From assembly GCA_018648445.1 (NCBI GenBank), contig JABGRG010000120.1, positions 1-11,175 of the forward strand: a DNA stretch of 11,175 nt, read 5' to 3'. Below are positions 1 through 7,049 of this stretch, piece after piece; within the stretch, counting starts at the first letter, position 1, and every line of letters starts with the position of its first letter. The position numbers were made by a program, and so were the translations under genes. The notes under the pieces were generated by a model. It was not told where the DNA came from and did no database searches. It was given only the letters and a program-made list of their open reading frames with translations. This stretch comes from Rhodospirillales bacterium. Its GTDB lineage: Bacteria; Pseudomonadota; Alphaproteobacteria; Rhodospirillales_A; JACZKS01.

Positions 1-1
1 C

Positions 2-472
2 AACATCGGTCGCCATTTGCATGCACGTGAAACCCTTTTCGGCGCGGTTTTCGGCATGTCGAAGCATATGGAAATTGAGAACCTCGAAAAATCCAGAAAA
101 ATCGTCGATTTTCTTGGTATGACCGAGCATCAGGACGAATTGGCGAGCAACCTGCCCTATGGTTTACAAAGGGCGTTGAATGTCGCCATCGCGTTGGCGA
201 CAGAACCCAGGTTGTTGATGCTCGATGAGCCGGTTGCCGGAATGAACCCGACGGAAAAGGCGGAAATGACCCGGATCATCCGACTTATCCGTGATGAAAT
301 GGGAATGACAGTCATGCTGGTCGAACATGACATGCGAACGGTCATGAATCTTTGCGACAAAATCACCGTTATTGATTTCGGCGAGAAGCTTGCCGAGGGG
401 TTGCCGCAAGAAATTAGAGAGAACAAGGACGTTATCGAAGCTTATTTGGGAGCCGAAGACATTGTTGCTTAG
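2..472 (+). CDS. livG: Branched-chain amino acid-type ABC transporter ATP-binding protein, LivG-like (5' end outside window)
   Basis: This is the C-terminal part of an ABC transporter ATPase; the frame is open from the window edge, so the TTG at 17 is not the true start. The visible part holds a signature region reading LPYGLQRALNVAIAL, a Walker B with D-loop (LLMLDEPVAGMNP) and the switch-histidine segment VEHDM. The Walker A and Q-loop would lie upstream of the window. The 'YG.QR' form of the signature and the GMNP after Walker B are typical of LivG rather than LivF. In the family the protein pairs with LivF to power uptake of branched-chain amino acids, amides, urea or similar solutes across the inner membrane. 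The stop overlaps the start of livF, which implies translational coupling. The substrate cannot be read from the sequence; the neighbourhood hints at an N-methylated amine or amino acid (inference). Confidence 0.9.
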   Translation, partial: NIGRHLHARETLFGAVFGMSKHMEIENLEKSRKIVDFLGMTEHQDELASNLPYGLQRALNVAIALATEPRLLMLDEPVAGMNPTEKAEMTRIIRLIRDEMGMTVMLVEHDMRTVMNLCDKITVIDFGEKLAEGLPQEIRENKDVIEAYLGAEDIVA

Positions 473-1175
473 TGTAAAAAACGCGAGCGTTTACTTCGGG
501 AAGGTTTCCGGGATCAAGGATGTCTCGATAGACGTGGAAGAGGGGCAGATCGTTGCCCTGATCGGAGCCAACGGCGCGGGAAAAAGCACAACCCTGAGGG
601 CAATTTCCGGTTTGAAACAACCTTCCAAAGGTGAAATCTGGTTCAAGGGCGAACGCATCGACCACCTGTCGCCTGAGGAAATCACAATGAGGGGCATTGC
701 CCACGTGCCCGAAGGACGGCGCGTGTTCCCTTTTATGACGGTGAAGGAAAATCTGGAGATGGGTGCCTTCACGCGCAAGGACAAGGGCGGCATCGCCCGT
801 GACCTTGAAAGCGTGTTCAAGCATTTCCCTCGGTTGCGTGAGCGCCTGACCCAGGCGGCAGGAACAATGAGCGGCGGCGAACAGCAGATGCTGGCCATGG
901 GCCGGGCCTTGATGTCCGACCCGAAGGTTGTTTTGATGGACGAGCCATCGTTGGGATTGTCTCCTATTCTTTGTCAGGAAATCGCCAAAATCATCAAGGA
1001 AATTCATGCCGAAGGGCGAACGGTCGTTCTGGTTGAACAGAATGCTCGTCTGGCACTTTCCCTGGCGCAAAAGGGCTATGTGCTGGAAACGGGCTCGGTT
1101 GTTCTTGAGGACGATGCGAAGGCCTTGCTCGAAAACGACAAGGTTCAGGAAACCTACCTCGGCGGTGGTGATTAA
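462..1175 (+). CDS. livF: Branched-chain amino acid-type ABC transporter ATP-binding protein, LivF-like
   Basis: This is the second ATPase of the transporter, 237 residues, a normal LivF length. Walker A GANGAGKST is at residues 35-43, the signature SGGEQQ at about 137-142 and Walker B VVLMDEP at 156-162. The switch position reads VEQNA, with Gln in place of His, as is usual for LivF. The frame is open further upstream, to 372, but that extension lies inside livG and does not resemble LivF. I chose TTG at 462 because it gives the expected N-terminus (MLLSVKNASVYFG) and follows a GGGAG ribosome site at 448-452 with 9-base spacing; TTG at 465 is the alternative. The gene overlaps livG by 11 bases. 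A LivG/LivF pair normally works with two permeases and a periplasmic binding protein, presumably encoded upstream of the window. Confidence 0.92.
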   Translation: MLLSVKNASVYFGKVSGIKDVSIDVEEGQIVALIGANGAGKSTTLRAISGLKQPSKGEIWFKGERIDHLSPEEITMRGIAHVPEGRRVFPFMTVKENLEMGAFTRKDKGGIARDLESVFKHFPRLRERLTQAAGTMSGGEQQMLAMGRALMSDPKVVLMDEPSLGLSPILCQEIAKIIKEIHAEGRTVVLVEQNARLALSLAQKGYVLETGSVVLEDDAKALLENDKVQETYLGGGD

Positions 1176-1196
1176 GAACAAGAAATTAGGACGGGC

Positions 1197-2014
1197 ATGG
1201 CAATGAAAGACTTAGTGATTCACCTCGATAACACCCCCGCCTCGGATATGCGGCTGCAGGTGGGGTTGCAGCTAGCGGCTCGTTTCAAAGCAAGGTTGAC
1301 AGGCGTGTTCGCCGTGGTTGACAGGAAAATGGACGCCAAGGCAAAGCAGCCAGGTAAAGAGATGGCCGAACTGGTTCAAAAGGCTGAAGTATCCTTTAAG
1401 CAACGCACGGCTGAAGCAGACATCGAGCATCGTTGGGTCTCCAGGGTCACGGGCAACGGAAATTTGATGGTCAAGGCGGTCCTTGCCTGGGCGTCATCTT
1501 CGGATATGGCGGTTCTCGGTCAGTTCGATCCGAATAGTTCCGAAACAAGCCCAAGGGATTTGGCCGAACAGGTTATCAACAACTGCGGTCGGCCTGTCCT
1601 GGTCGTTCCGTTCGTCATGAGTCAGCCATCGATCGGTAATAAAATCATGATTGCCTTTAATGGTGGGCGCGAAGCAAGCCGGGCAATGAACGACGCTATT
1701 CCCCTGCTTAAACTTTCCAAGGACGTCCGTTTGGCCATCGTAAATTGGTCCCCGAGGGAAGAGGGTAATACGCCTTCACGGAGAATGATGTCGTCGATCA
1801 TTTGGGCGTGCACGGGATCGGAGTCAAAATCGAACGGTTCAATGTCGATGGCATCGGCATTATGGATGTCCTGCTTGCTCGCCTGGCCGAAGAAAGCTTG
1901 GATATGCTAGTCATGGGGGCGCACGGACAATACGGTTTCCCCCACCTATTTAAAGGGTCAAGTACGCGTCATATTCTTGAACATATGACGGTACCGGTGC
2001 TGATGTCGCATTAA
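1197..2014 (+). pseudogene. Tandem universal stress protein (UspA family), interrupted by a frameshift
   Basis: Two frames together encode one two-domain Usp protein of about 272 residues, the usual length for tandem Usp proteins. The first frame (ATG 1197, AGGA at 1188-1191) gives a complete first Usp domain (about residues 1-145) and the start of the second, then loses similarity near residue 190 and stops at 1910. The second domain continues in another frame from about 1769 to TAA at 2012-2014. That part contains GAHG-9X-GS, which fits the ATP-binding motif G-2X-G-9X-G-(S/T), and ends TVPVLMSH. The shift corresponds to one missing base (or two extra) around 1750-1770; a stop at 1766-1768 bounds the second frame upstream. 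This could be a true pseudogene, a very recent mutation or a sequencing error. The gene follows livF by 21 bases and precedes the amidohydrolase gene by 13 bases, so it sits inside the operon. Confidence 0.8.
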
Positions 2015-2027
2015 TCCGGAGAGGGTT

Positions 2028-2825
2028 ATGTTCGCTGCCGATGATCCGCCCCCTTACCGTGTTCGGCGAGCTGAAGGAACCAGCCCCTATGTGCTGGTCT
2101 GCGAACACGCCGGAAACAGAATTCCAAAGGGCATGGCCAATCTTGGCTTGGGCGCGGGTGACTTGTCGCGCCACATCGCTTGGGATATCGGTGCCGAAGC
2201 TGTCGCCCGGCGCGTTAGCGAGTTTCTCGACGCGACCCTCGTGAGCCAACCCTATTCACGTCTGGTTGTCGATTGTAACCGCTGGGCCAATGATCCTGAA
2301 ATCGTCCCGATGAAAAGTGATGGAACCGCTATAACCGGGAATGTGGGGCTTTCGGCGGGCGATGTCGTAAAACGCATTGACGCCATTCATGGCCCCTTTC
2401 ACGAGTGTCTGGACGGCGAACTTGAGCGCAGGAAACAGTCTGGAAGACAGAAGGCGTTAGTAACGATACACAGTTTTACGCCGGAAATATCGGGCGTAAA
2501 AAGACCGTGGCATGCCGGCGTTATCCATAACCGCGAGAACCGTCTCGCCGAATCCCTGATCGATTTGTTTGCCCGCGAAGATGGATTGGTTGTTGGCGAC
2601 AACGAACCGTTCAGTATGTCTGACAATAATGTGTATACGGTTCCCTCTCATGGCGAGGGGCGCGGAATACCCACTGTCGAGCTAGAGATCAGACAGGATT
2701 TGATCGACGATGAAAAGGGTCAGGACTATTGGGCCCGTCTATTGGGCAGGGTGCTGAAGCAAGCACTGGAAACGTTGGATATGCGACGTGCGCAGCATCA
2801 TTTGTCGGCTGGAAGTCTGGCTTGA
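2028..2825 (+). CDS. N-formylglutamate amidohydrolase (FGase) family protein
   Basis: This 265-residue protein has the marks of the N-formylglutamate amidohydrolase family, metal-dependent enzymes that hydrolyse N-formyl-L-glutamate to formate and glutamate. Conserved blocks are CEHAGN (25-30), HIAWD (49-53), YSRLVVDCNR (76-85), TIHSF (146-150), HGE (208-210) and GIPTVELEIRQDLI (213-226); the Glu, His and Asp residues in them are the likely metal and catalytic positions. The start ATG follows a strong GGAGAGGG site at 2018-2025. No histidine-utilisation genes are visible, so a HutG role is doubtful. Its place after a transporter and opposite a demethylating oxidase operon suggests handling of a formylated glutamate-like or other N-formyl intermediate, but that is inference. 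Its 3' end overlaps the convergent GFA-type gene by 28 bases. Confidence 0.85.
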   Translation: MFAADDPPPYRVRRAEGTSPYVLVCEHAGNRIPKGMANLGLGAGDLSRHIAWDIGAEAVARRVSEFLDATLVSQPYSRLVVDCNRWANDPEIVPMKSDGTAITGNVGLSAGDVVKRIDAIHGPFHECLDGELERRKQSGRQKALVTIHSFTPEISGVKRPWHAGVIHNRENRLAESLIDLFAREDGLVVGDNEPFSMSDNNVYTVPSHGEGRGIPTVELEIRQDLIDDEKGQDYWARLLGRVLKQALETLDMRRAQHHLSAGSLA

Positions 2826-3247
2826 TCTTTCCGGAACGCCCCTTTGGATGACCCCGGATATTTCGGAAGCTCGTCGCTTAATGTGTAATAGTCGGCGATG
2901 TCTTCGCAGTAGATATGACCAACCAGCTTGAGGCCGCACGGCTGGTTTAGACTGCCAGCGCTAACAGATATTTCGCTCGCCCCGGCCAGTTGCCAAAACA
3001 GTGATGCGCCGCAATCATGGCAGAAACCCCGCTTCGCCTTGTCCGAGGAAACATACCATTTCAGGCCTCTGTCTTCGGTGAATTCAAGCTCATCGGTCCG
3101 GCACTGGGTGTAGGCGGCGAAGTGGCCATGGGTGCGGCGGCACTGACTGCAATGGCAGGCGACGACGCCTCGCAAGGACCCCCGAATTTCAAATGAAACG
3201 GCCCCGCAAAGACATCCGCCGGAAGTTAAAGCACTAGTCGACGACAT
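2798..3247 (-). CDS. GFA/CENP-V family zinc protein (glutathione-dependent formaldehyde-activating enzyme-like)
   Basis: This 149-residue protein has the full cysteine set of the GFA/CENP-V fold: CLC at 12-14, CHCSQC at 31-36 and CHDC at 76-79, which bind two zinc ions in family structures. The founding member, Gfa, was described as helping formaldehyde react with glutathione, though many homologues have no tested function. The gene is the last of the sox operon: its ATG (3245-3247) lies inside the end of soxG, a 14-base overlap, so translation is likely coupled. Placement after a Sox-type oxidase, which releases the methyl group at the formaldehyde level, fits a role in formaldehyde handling (inference). 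The stop lies within the 3' end of the convergent amidohydrolase gene, and there is no room for a separate terminator between the two. Confidence 0.88.
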   Translation of the reverse strand: MSSTSALTSGGCLCGAVSFEIRGSLRGVVACHCSQCRRTHGHFAAYTQCRTDELEFTEDRGLKWYVSSDKAKRGFCHDCGASLFWQLAGASEISVSAGSLNQPCGLKLVGHIYCEDIADYYTLSDELPKYPGSSKGAFRKDQARLPADK

Positions 3248-3806
3248 AGTGAATGGATGTTTCGACGGCGTGCAGGAAGGAGGCTGCGGACGACGAGGCG
3301 GTGATCAGGAGGAAAGCATCTTTGCCGCCGGGCAAAATAATCACGCCCATGTGCTCCATCGCGGTGCGGGCGACTTTTCCTTCGGCAAACTGAGACGGCT
3401 CGAGATCAAGCGGACAGATGCGTTCAAGAACGTCGCGGCTGTTTGGCCCAGACAGACGCAAACCGACCCAGTTGTCCGATTGCGAAGTGAGATAAGAAAC
3501 GTCTTTCAGTTTTCCGGCGACAATGTTGAGCGCGTTGGGTTCCGGGTGATTGAAAATAGCGAACATCTGATCGCGGGCCATGCCAAGGAATCGGGTCTGA
3601 CCGTCTTCAGACCGGCTTGTCTCACCGGCTTTGGGGAGGGAGGCACCATAAGTATCGCTCAAAGCCTTTGACACAGCGTCAGCGCCGCCATTTGGAACCG
3701 CGATTGAGATGATGGCAAGTTCGGTCAATTCCTGAAGCGAAACGCCATCGAAGGTTTCCTGATATCCGCCCAATGCGGGCTGGGCTGTTAAGGTATACTC
3801 AGACAC
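3234..3806 (-). CDS. soxG: Sarcosine oxidase gamma subunit-like protein
   Basis: This is the small gamma subunit of a heterotetrameric sarcosine oxidase-type enzyme, 190 residues, a normal SoxG length. SoxG has a fold related to the GcvT/YgfZ folate-binding proteins and has a structural role in the complex. The segment LRLSGPNSRDVLERICPLDL matches the conserved middle of the family. The frame is open up to 3905, but the extra residues overlap soxA and look unlike SoxG. I chose GTG at 3804-3806 because it gives MSEYTLTAQPALGG and has AAGGAG at 3816-3821, 9 bases upstream. With this start the gene overlaps the end of soxA by 8 bases, and its own end overlaps the GFA-type gene by 14 bases. Confidence 0.88.
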   Translation of the reverse strand: MSEYTLTAQPALGGYQETFDGVSLQELTELAIISIAVPNGGADAVSKALSDTYGASLPKAGETSRSEDGQTRFLGMARDQMFAIFNHPEPNALNIVAGKLKDVSYLTSQSDNWVGLRLSGPNSRDVLERICPLDLEPSQFAEGKVARTAMEHMGVIILPGGKDAFLLITASSSAASFLHAVETSIHYVVD

Positions 3807-6747
3807 GCAGACGTTCTCCTTCCGGATCGATGAAGTGGGCCGAAACGATCTCGACTTCAATATCCTTGCCACGCACCAGGTCGACGGCGCGGACAACCTC
3901 GCCAAGGCGCTCGGACCCTTGCTTGATAAAGCCGATGCCGATCGAATGCCCCAGTTCCGGCGAGAAGGTGACCGAACTCATCCAGCCTTCGTCGTTGTCC
4001 ATGACGGCGCTTTTGCCCAGCGCGATAAAATGAGCGCCGGACGTCAAGGTTTCCACCCTGTTGACCGGCTTAAAGCCGACGAGGCGCAATCCGTCGTCGC
4101 GATTTAGATCGGGTCGTTCCGACAGCGTGTTGCCGATGCAGTCCTTCTTTTTCGAGACCATGCGGCCCATGCCTAAGTTCGCCGCACTCGTTTGGCCGGT
4201 CAGTTCGTTGCCTGCGGCATGGCCTTTTTCGATCCGCATGACGCCCAAGGCCTCGGTGCCATAGGGTACGACATCGAACTCTTCGCCGACCGCCATCAGA
4301 ACCCGCATCAGGGAGTCGCCATAACGCGCCGGAACGGCGATTTCGAATGCCAGTTCGCCGGAGAACGAAATGCGGAACAGTCGCGCCTTTGTTCCGCCGC
4401 AAATAGTCAACTCTGCGCATGCCATAAAAGGGAAGGCCTCGTTTGTAATGTCATGTTCCGGATCGACGACCTTTTGTAAGAGCTTGCGGGCATTAGGTCC
4501 GGCGACGGCGAACTGGGCCCAGCCATCGGTGGTCGAGATCAAATTCACGTCGAGTTCAGGCCACAGGCATTGACGGCAAAACTCCATGTGCCGGAAGACC
4601 GGTCCCGCGTTTGCCGTCGTCGTCGTCATGACGAAGTGGTGTTCGCCAAGCCGCGCCGTGGTGCCGTCGTCCATCGCCATGCCGTCCTCGCGCAGCATCA
4701 GGCCGTAGCGGACCTTGCCGACCGCCAGTTTGGCGAAACCGTTGACGTAGAGCTTGTTCAGGAACTCAGCAGCGTCGCGGCCCTGAATGTCGATCTTTCC
4801 CAGCGTCGTGACATCGCAGACGCCGACAGAACCACGGGTTCCGGCGACTTCGCGATCAACGCTTTCGCGCCAGTGAGTTTCATCCGGACGCGGGAACCAC
4901 TGGGCGCGCAACCACATGCCGGTGGTGACGAAAACAGCGCCTTGTTCCTCCGCCCACTTGTGGCTGGGCGTCAGTCGGTAGGGACGGAAGTCCTTGCCGC
5001 GCGCCCGTCCGGCCAACGCGCCCATGGCAATGGGCGTGTAGGGGGGACGGAAGATGGTGGTTCCGGTTTCCGGGATCGTTTTGCCGGTGCATTCGGCCAT
5101 GATTGCCAGCGCCAGCATGTTCGCCGTTTTGCCCTGATCCGTCGCCATGCCGAGCGTTGTGTAGCGTTTCAGATGCTCGACCGAGCGATAACTTTCACGG
5201 TGTGCCAGCTTGACATCCTTGGCCGTGACGTCATTTTGCTGATCGAGCCAGGCCCGCGCCTTGCTCTCGCCAACATGCCAGAAAGCGGTGATATCAGCCG
5301 CCTCATCCTCGGCCTTAACCATGTCGCCGCCATTTGGCGAGATACCGAGATCATTGAGCGCTTTTTCGGACGCCGCGCGTCCTTCTGACAGGGCGGCGGC
5401 CAGCGTCAGCGCGCCGTTTGCCGCACCGGCAACCGCCATGCCGGCAGGCAGGTCTTCACCCGGCACGAAGGCGGCCAGGTCTTCGCGCCATGCCGGACGA
5501 CCGCGCTGGTGGCCCGTCAAGTGAACATTCGGGTTCCAACCGCCTGAAACGGCAAGGCAATCGGCGTCAATCGTCCGCCCGTCGACAAGCTTGATTGAAC
5601 GGATGCCCTTGCGGCCACAGGTATCCATGACCCGACCGCCCATGGCGACGGTCGCGCCCGGAATCTGCGCCCGTGGCTCACCGTCGCGGCTGTCGATGAT
5701 GGCAGAGATGGTGACGCCGGCTCGAGAAAGATCGCTCGCCGTGCGCCAGCCGTCATCATTGTTGGTAAAGACGGCGACACGTTTACCCGGCGCCGCGGCC
5801 CAGCGGTTGGCGTAAGCCCTGACGGCCCCGGCCAGCATCACGCCCGGACGGTCGTTGTTGCCGAAGGCGATGGGGCGTTCGGTCGCTCCGGCGCAGAGAA
5901 CCGCGCGCTTCGAATAAATGCGCCAGAGAATCTGACGCGGCTTGCCACTCGAAGTCGGCAAATGGTCGGTCATGCGTTCAAGTGCGCCATAAATCCCGTG
6001 ATCGTAGGCCCCATAGACGGTGGTGCGCGTCATCAGCCGGACGTTATCCATGGCGGTGAGTTCCGCGCGGGCCCTCTCCGCCCAATCGGAACCCGGCATG
6101 GCATCCACTTCGAACGTCTCAGCATTCAGCCGGCCGCCAAAAAGGAAATCCTCGTCGGCAAGGATCACGCGCGCGCCGGAGCGACCCGCGGTGAGCGCCG
6201 CGGAAAGCCCGGCTGGGCCGCCGCCGATGACGAGAAGATCACAATGCAAGAAACCCTTGTCATAGATATCCGGATCCTCTTGGCCGGATAGGCGGCCAAG
6301 GCCGGCGGAGTGGCGGATGATCGGCTCGTAAACTTTTTCCCAAAACGATTTCGGCCACATGAATGTCTTGTAGTAAAACCCCGCCGACAGGAACCGCGAG
6401 AAAAGGTCCGTCACCTCCATCAAGTCGGTTTCGAGCGAGCCGCGATGGTTCTGGCTTGTCGCGGCGAGGCCGTCGAAAAGCTCGGCAACGGTAGCCCGGG
6501 TGTTCGGTTCCTGATGCGCACCGGCCCGCAATTGAACGAGGGCGTTCGGTTCCTCAGAGCCAGCAGTAAGTACGCCCCTTGGGCGGTGATACTTGAACGA
6601 CCGTCCCATCATCCGTTGGCCATTGGCAAGCAGGGCGGAGGCCAGCGTGTCGCCGGGATGGCCCTGCAAGTTTTTGCCGTTGAAGGTAAAATTCAACGTC
6701 TTCGAGCGATCAACGAGACCCCCGGATATGCGGTTTGTTTGTGTCAT
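3799..6747 (-). CDS. soxA: Sarcosine oxidase alpha subunit-like protein
   Basis: This 982-residue protein is the large alpha subunit of a heterotetrameric sarcosine oxidase-type enzyme and has the usual size. The N-terminal part (about 15-90) is the ferredoxin-like domain of the family without iron-sulfur cysteines (FKYHRPRGVLTAGSEEPNAL). A Rossmann segment with GGGPAG at 175-180 starts the NAD-binding region, followed by the conserved CAGATERPI. From about residue 600 to the end is a GcvT-like aminomethyltransferase domain (GSVGVCDVTTLGKIDIQG, KVRYGLMLREDG), which in known enzymes binds tetrahydrofolate and accepts the methyl carbon to form methylene-tetrahydrofolate. The start ATG shares the four bases ATGA with the stop of soxD. 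N-methylglutamate dehydrogenase (MgdC) is homologous, so substrate assignment needs phylogeny. Confidence 0.93.
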   Translation of the reverse strand: MTQTNRISGGLVDRSKTLNFTFNGKNLQGHPGDTLASALLANGQRMMGRSFKYHRPRGVLTAGSEEPNALVQLRAGAHQEPNTRATVAELFDGLAATSQNHRGSLETDLMEVTDLFSRFLSAGFYYKTFMWPKSFWEKVYEPIIRHSAGLGRLSGQEDPDIYDKGFLHCDLLVIGGGPAGLSAALTAGRSGARVILADEDFLFGGRLNAETFEVDAMPGSDWAERARAELTAMDNVRLMTRTTVYGAYDHGIYGALERMTDHLPTSSGKPRQILWRIYSKRAVLCAGATERPIAFGNNDRPGVMLAGAVRAYANRWAAAPGKRVAVFTNNDDGWRTASDLSRAGVTISAIIDSRDGEPRAQIPGATVAMGGRVMDTCGRKGIRSIKLVDGRTIDADCLAVSGGWNPNVHLTGHQRGRPAWREDLAAFVPGEDLPAGMAVAGAANGALTLAAALSEGRAASEKALNDLGISPNGGDMVKAEDEAADITAFWHVGESKARAWLDQQNDVTAKDVKLAHRESYRSVEHLKRYTTLGMATDQGKTANMLALAIMAECTGKTIPETGTTIFRPPYTPIAMGALAGRARGKDFRPYRLTPSHKWAEEQGAVFVTTGMWLRAQWFPRPDETHWRESVDREVAGTRGSVGVCDVTTLGKIDIQGRDAAEFLNKLYVNGFAKLAVGKVRYGLMLREDGMAMDDGTTARLGEHHFVMTTTTANAGPVFRHMEFCRQCLWPELDVNLISTTDGWAQFAVAGPNARKLLQKVVDPEHDITNEAFPFMACAELTICGGTKARLFRISFSGELAFEIAVPARYGDSLMRVLMAVGEEFDVVPYGTEALGVMRIEKGHAAGNELTGQTSAANLGMGRMVSKKKDCIGNTLSERPDLNRDDGLRLVGFKPVNRVETLTSGAHFIALGKSAVMDNDEGWMSSVTFSPELGHSIGIGFIKQGSERLGEVVRAVDLVRGKDIEVEIVSAHFIDPEGERLRV

Positions 6748-7031
6748 CTGCCACGTCCCCCCGCGATGGCCACATCGCGGGCCAGCTCAACGTTGGTAAT
6801 TTCATGGGTCAGGGTATCGCGGGTAACGACGAGCCAGGAACGGTCGCCCTGTTCGTGATACCACAGCTCGCGATGCTGCCCAGCAGGATTGTCGCGGATA
6901 TAGAGATAGTCATGAAATTTTTCCGCCGCATTTTCATCCTGCCAGTCGGGGCGGTCGATCAGCGATGCATCGCCCAGATAGGTGAATTCCTGAGCATCGC
7001 GCGGGCCGAGAAGCGGGTGATTGATGATCAT
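6744..7031 (-). CDS. soxD: Sarcosine oxidase delta subunit-like protein with degenerate zinc site
   Basis: This 95-residue protein matches the delta subunit by size, place between soxB and soxA, and the conserved stretches DYLYIRDNPAG (41-51) and VVTRDTLTHEI. Classical SoxD has a zinc site formed by three cysteines and one histidine, in a CPYCG motif near the N-terminus and a second H-x3-C element. Here the first motif reads HPLLG (residues 5-9) and the second reads HEQGD (59-63). His59 remains, but the three cysteines are replaced by His5, Leu8 and Asp63, and there is no cysteine anywhere in the protein. Zinc binding in the usual way seems unlikely. The start has GGGGAG at 7040-7045, 8 bases upstream; it follows soxB after 18 bases and overlaps soxA by 4. 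Confidence 0.87.
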   Translation of the reverse strand: MIINHPLLGPRDAQEFTYLGDASLIDRPDWQDENAAEKFHDYLYIRDNPAGQHRELWYHEQGDRSWLVVTRDTLTHEITNVELARDVAIAGGRGR

Positions 7032-7049
7032 CTTTCTATCTCCCCACGA

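Noticed and set aside
372..461. Upstream extension of livF
   Set aside because: It lies wholly inside livG, and the residues do not resemble a LivF N-terminus; the TTG at 462 has a ribosome site.
432..1181. 249-codon minus-strand open frame opposite livF
   Set aside because: It is the antisense shadow of a conserved ABC ATPase and has no domain of its own.
1745..1800. Programmed -1 frameshifting in the usp gene
   Set aside because: The direction of shift would fit, but no slippery heptamer is seen between the bounding stop and the loss of similarity.
4570..5388. 272-codon plus-strand open frame inside soxA
   Set aside because: It lies opposite the conserved SoxA coding sequence, has low-complexity composition and no family match.
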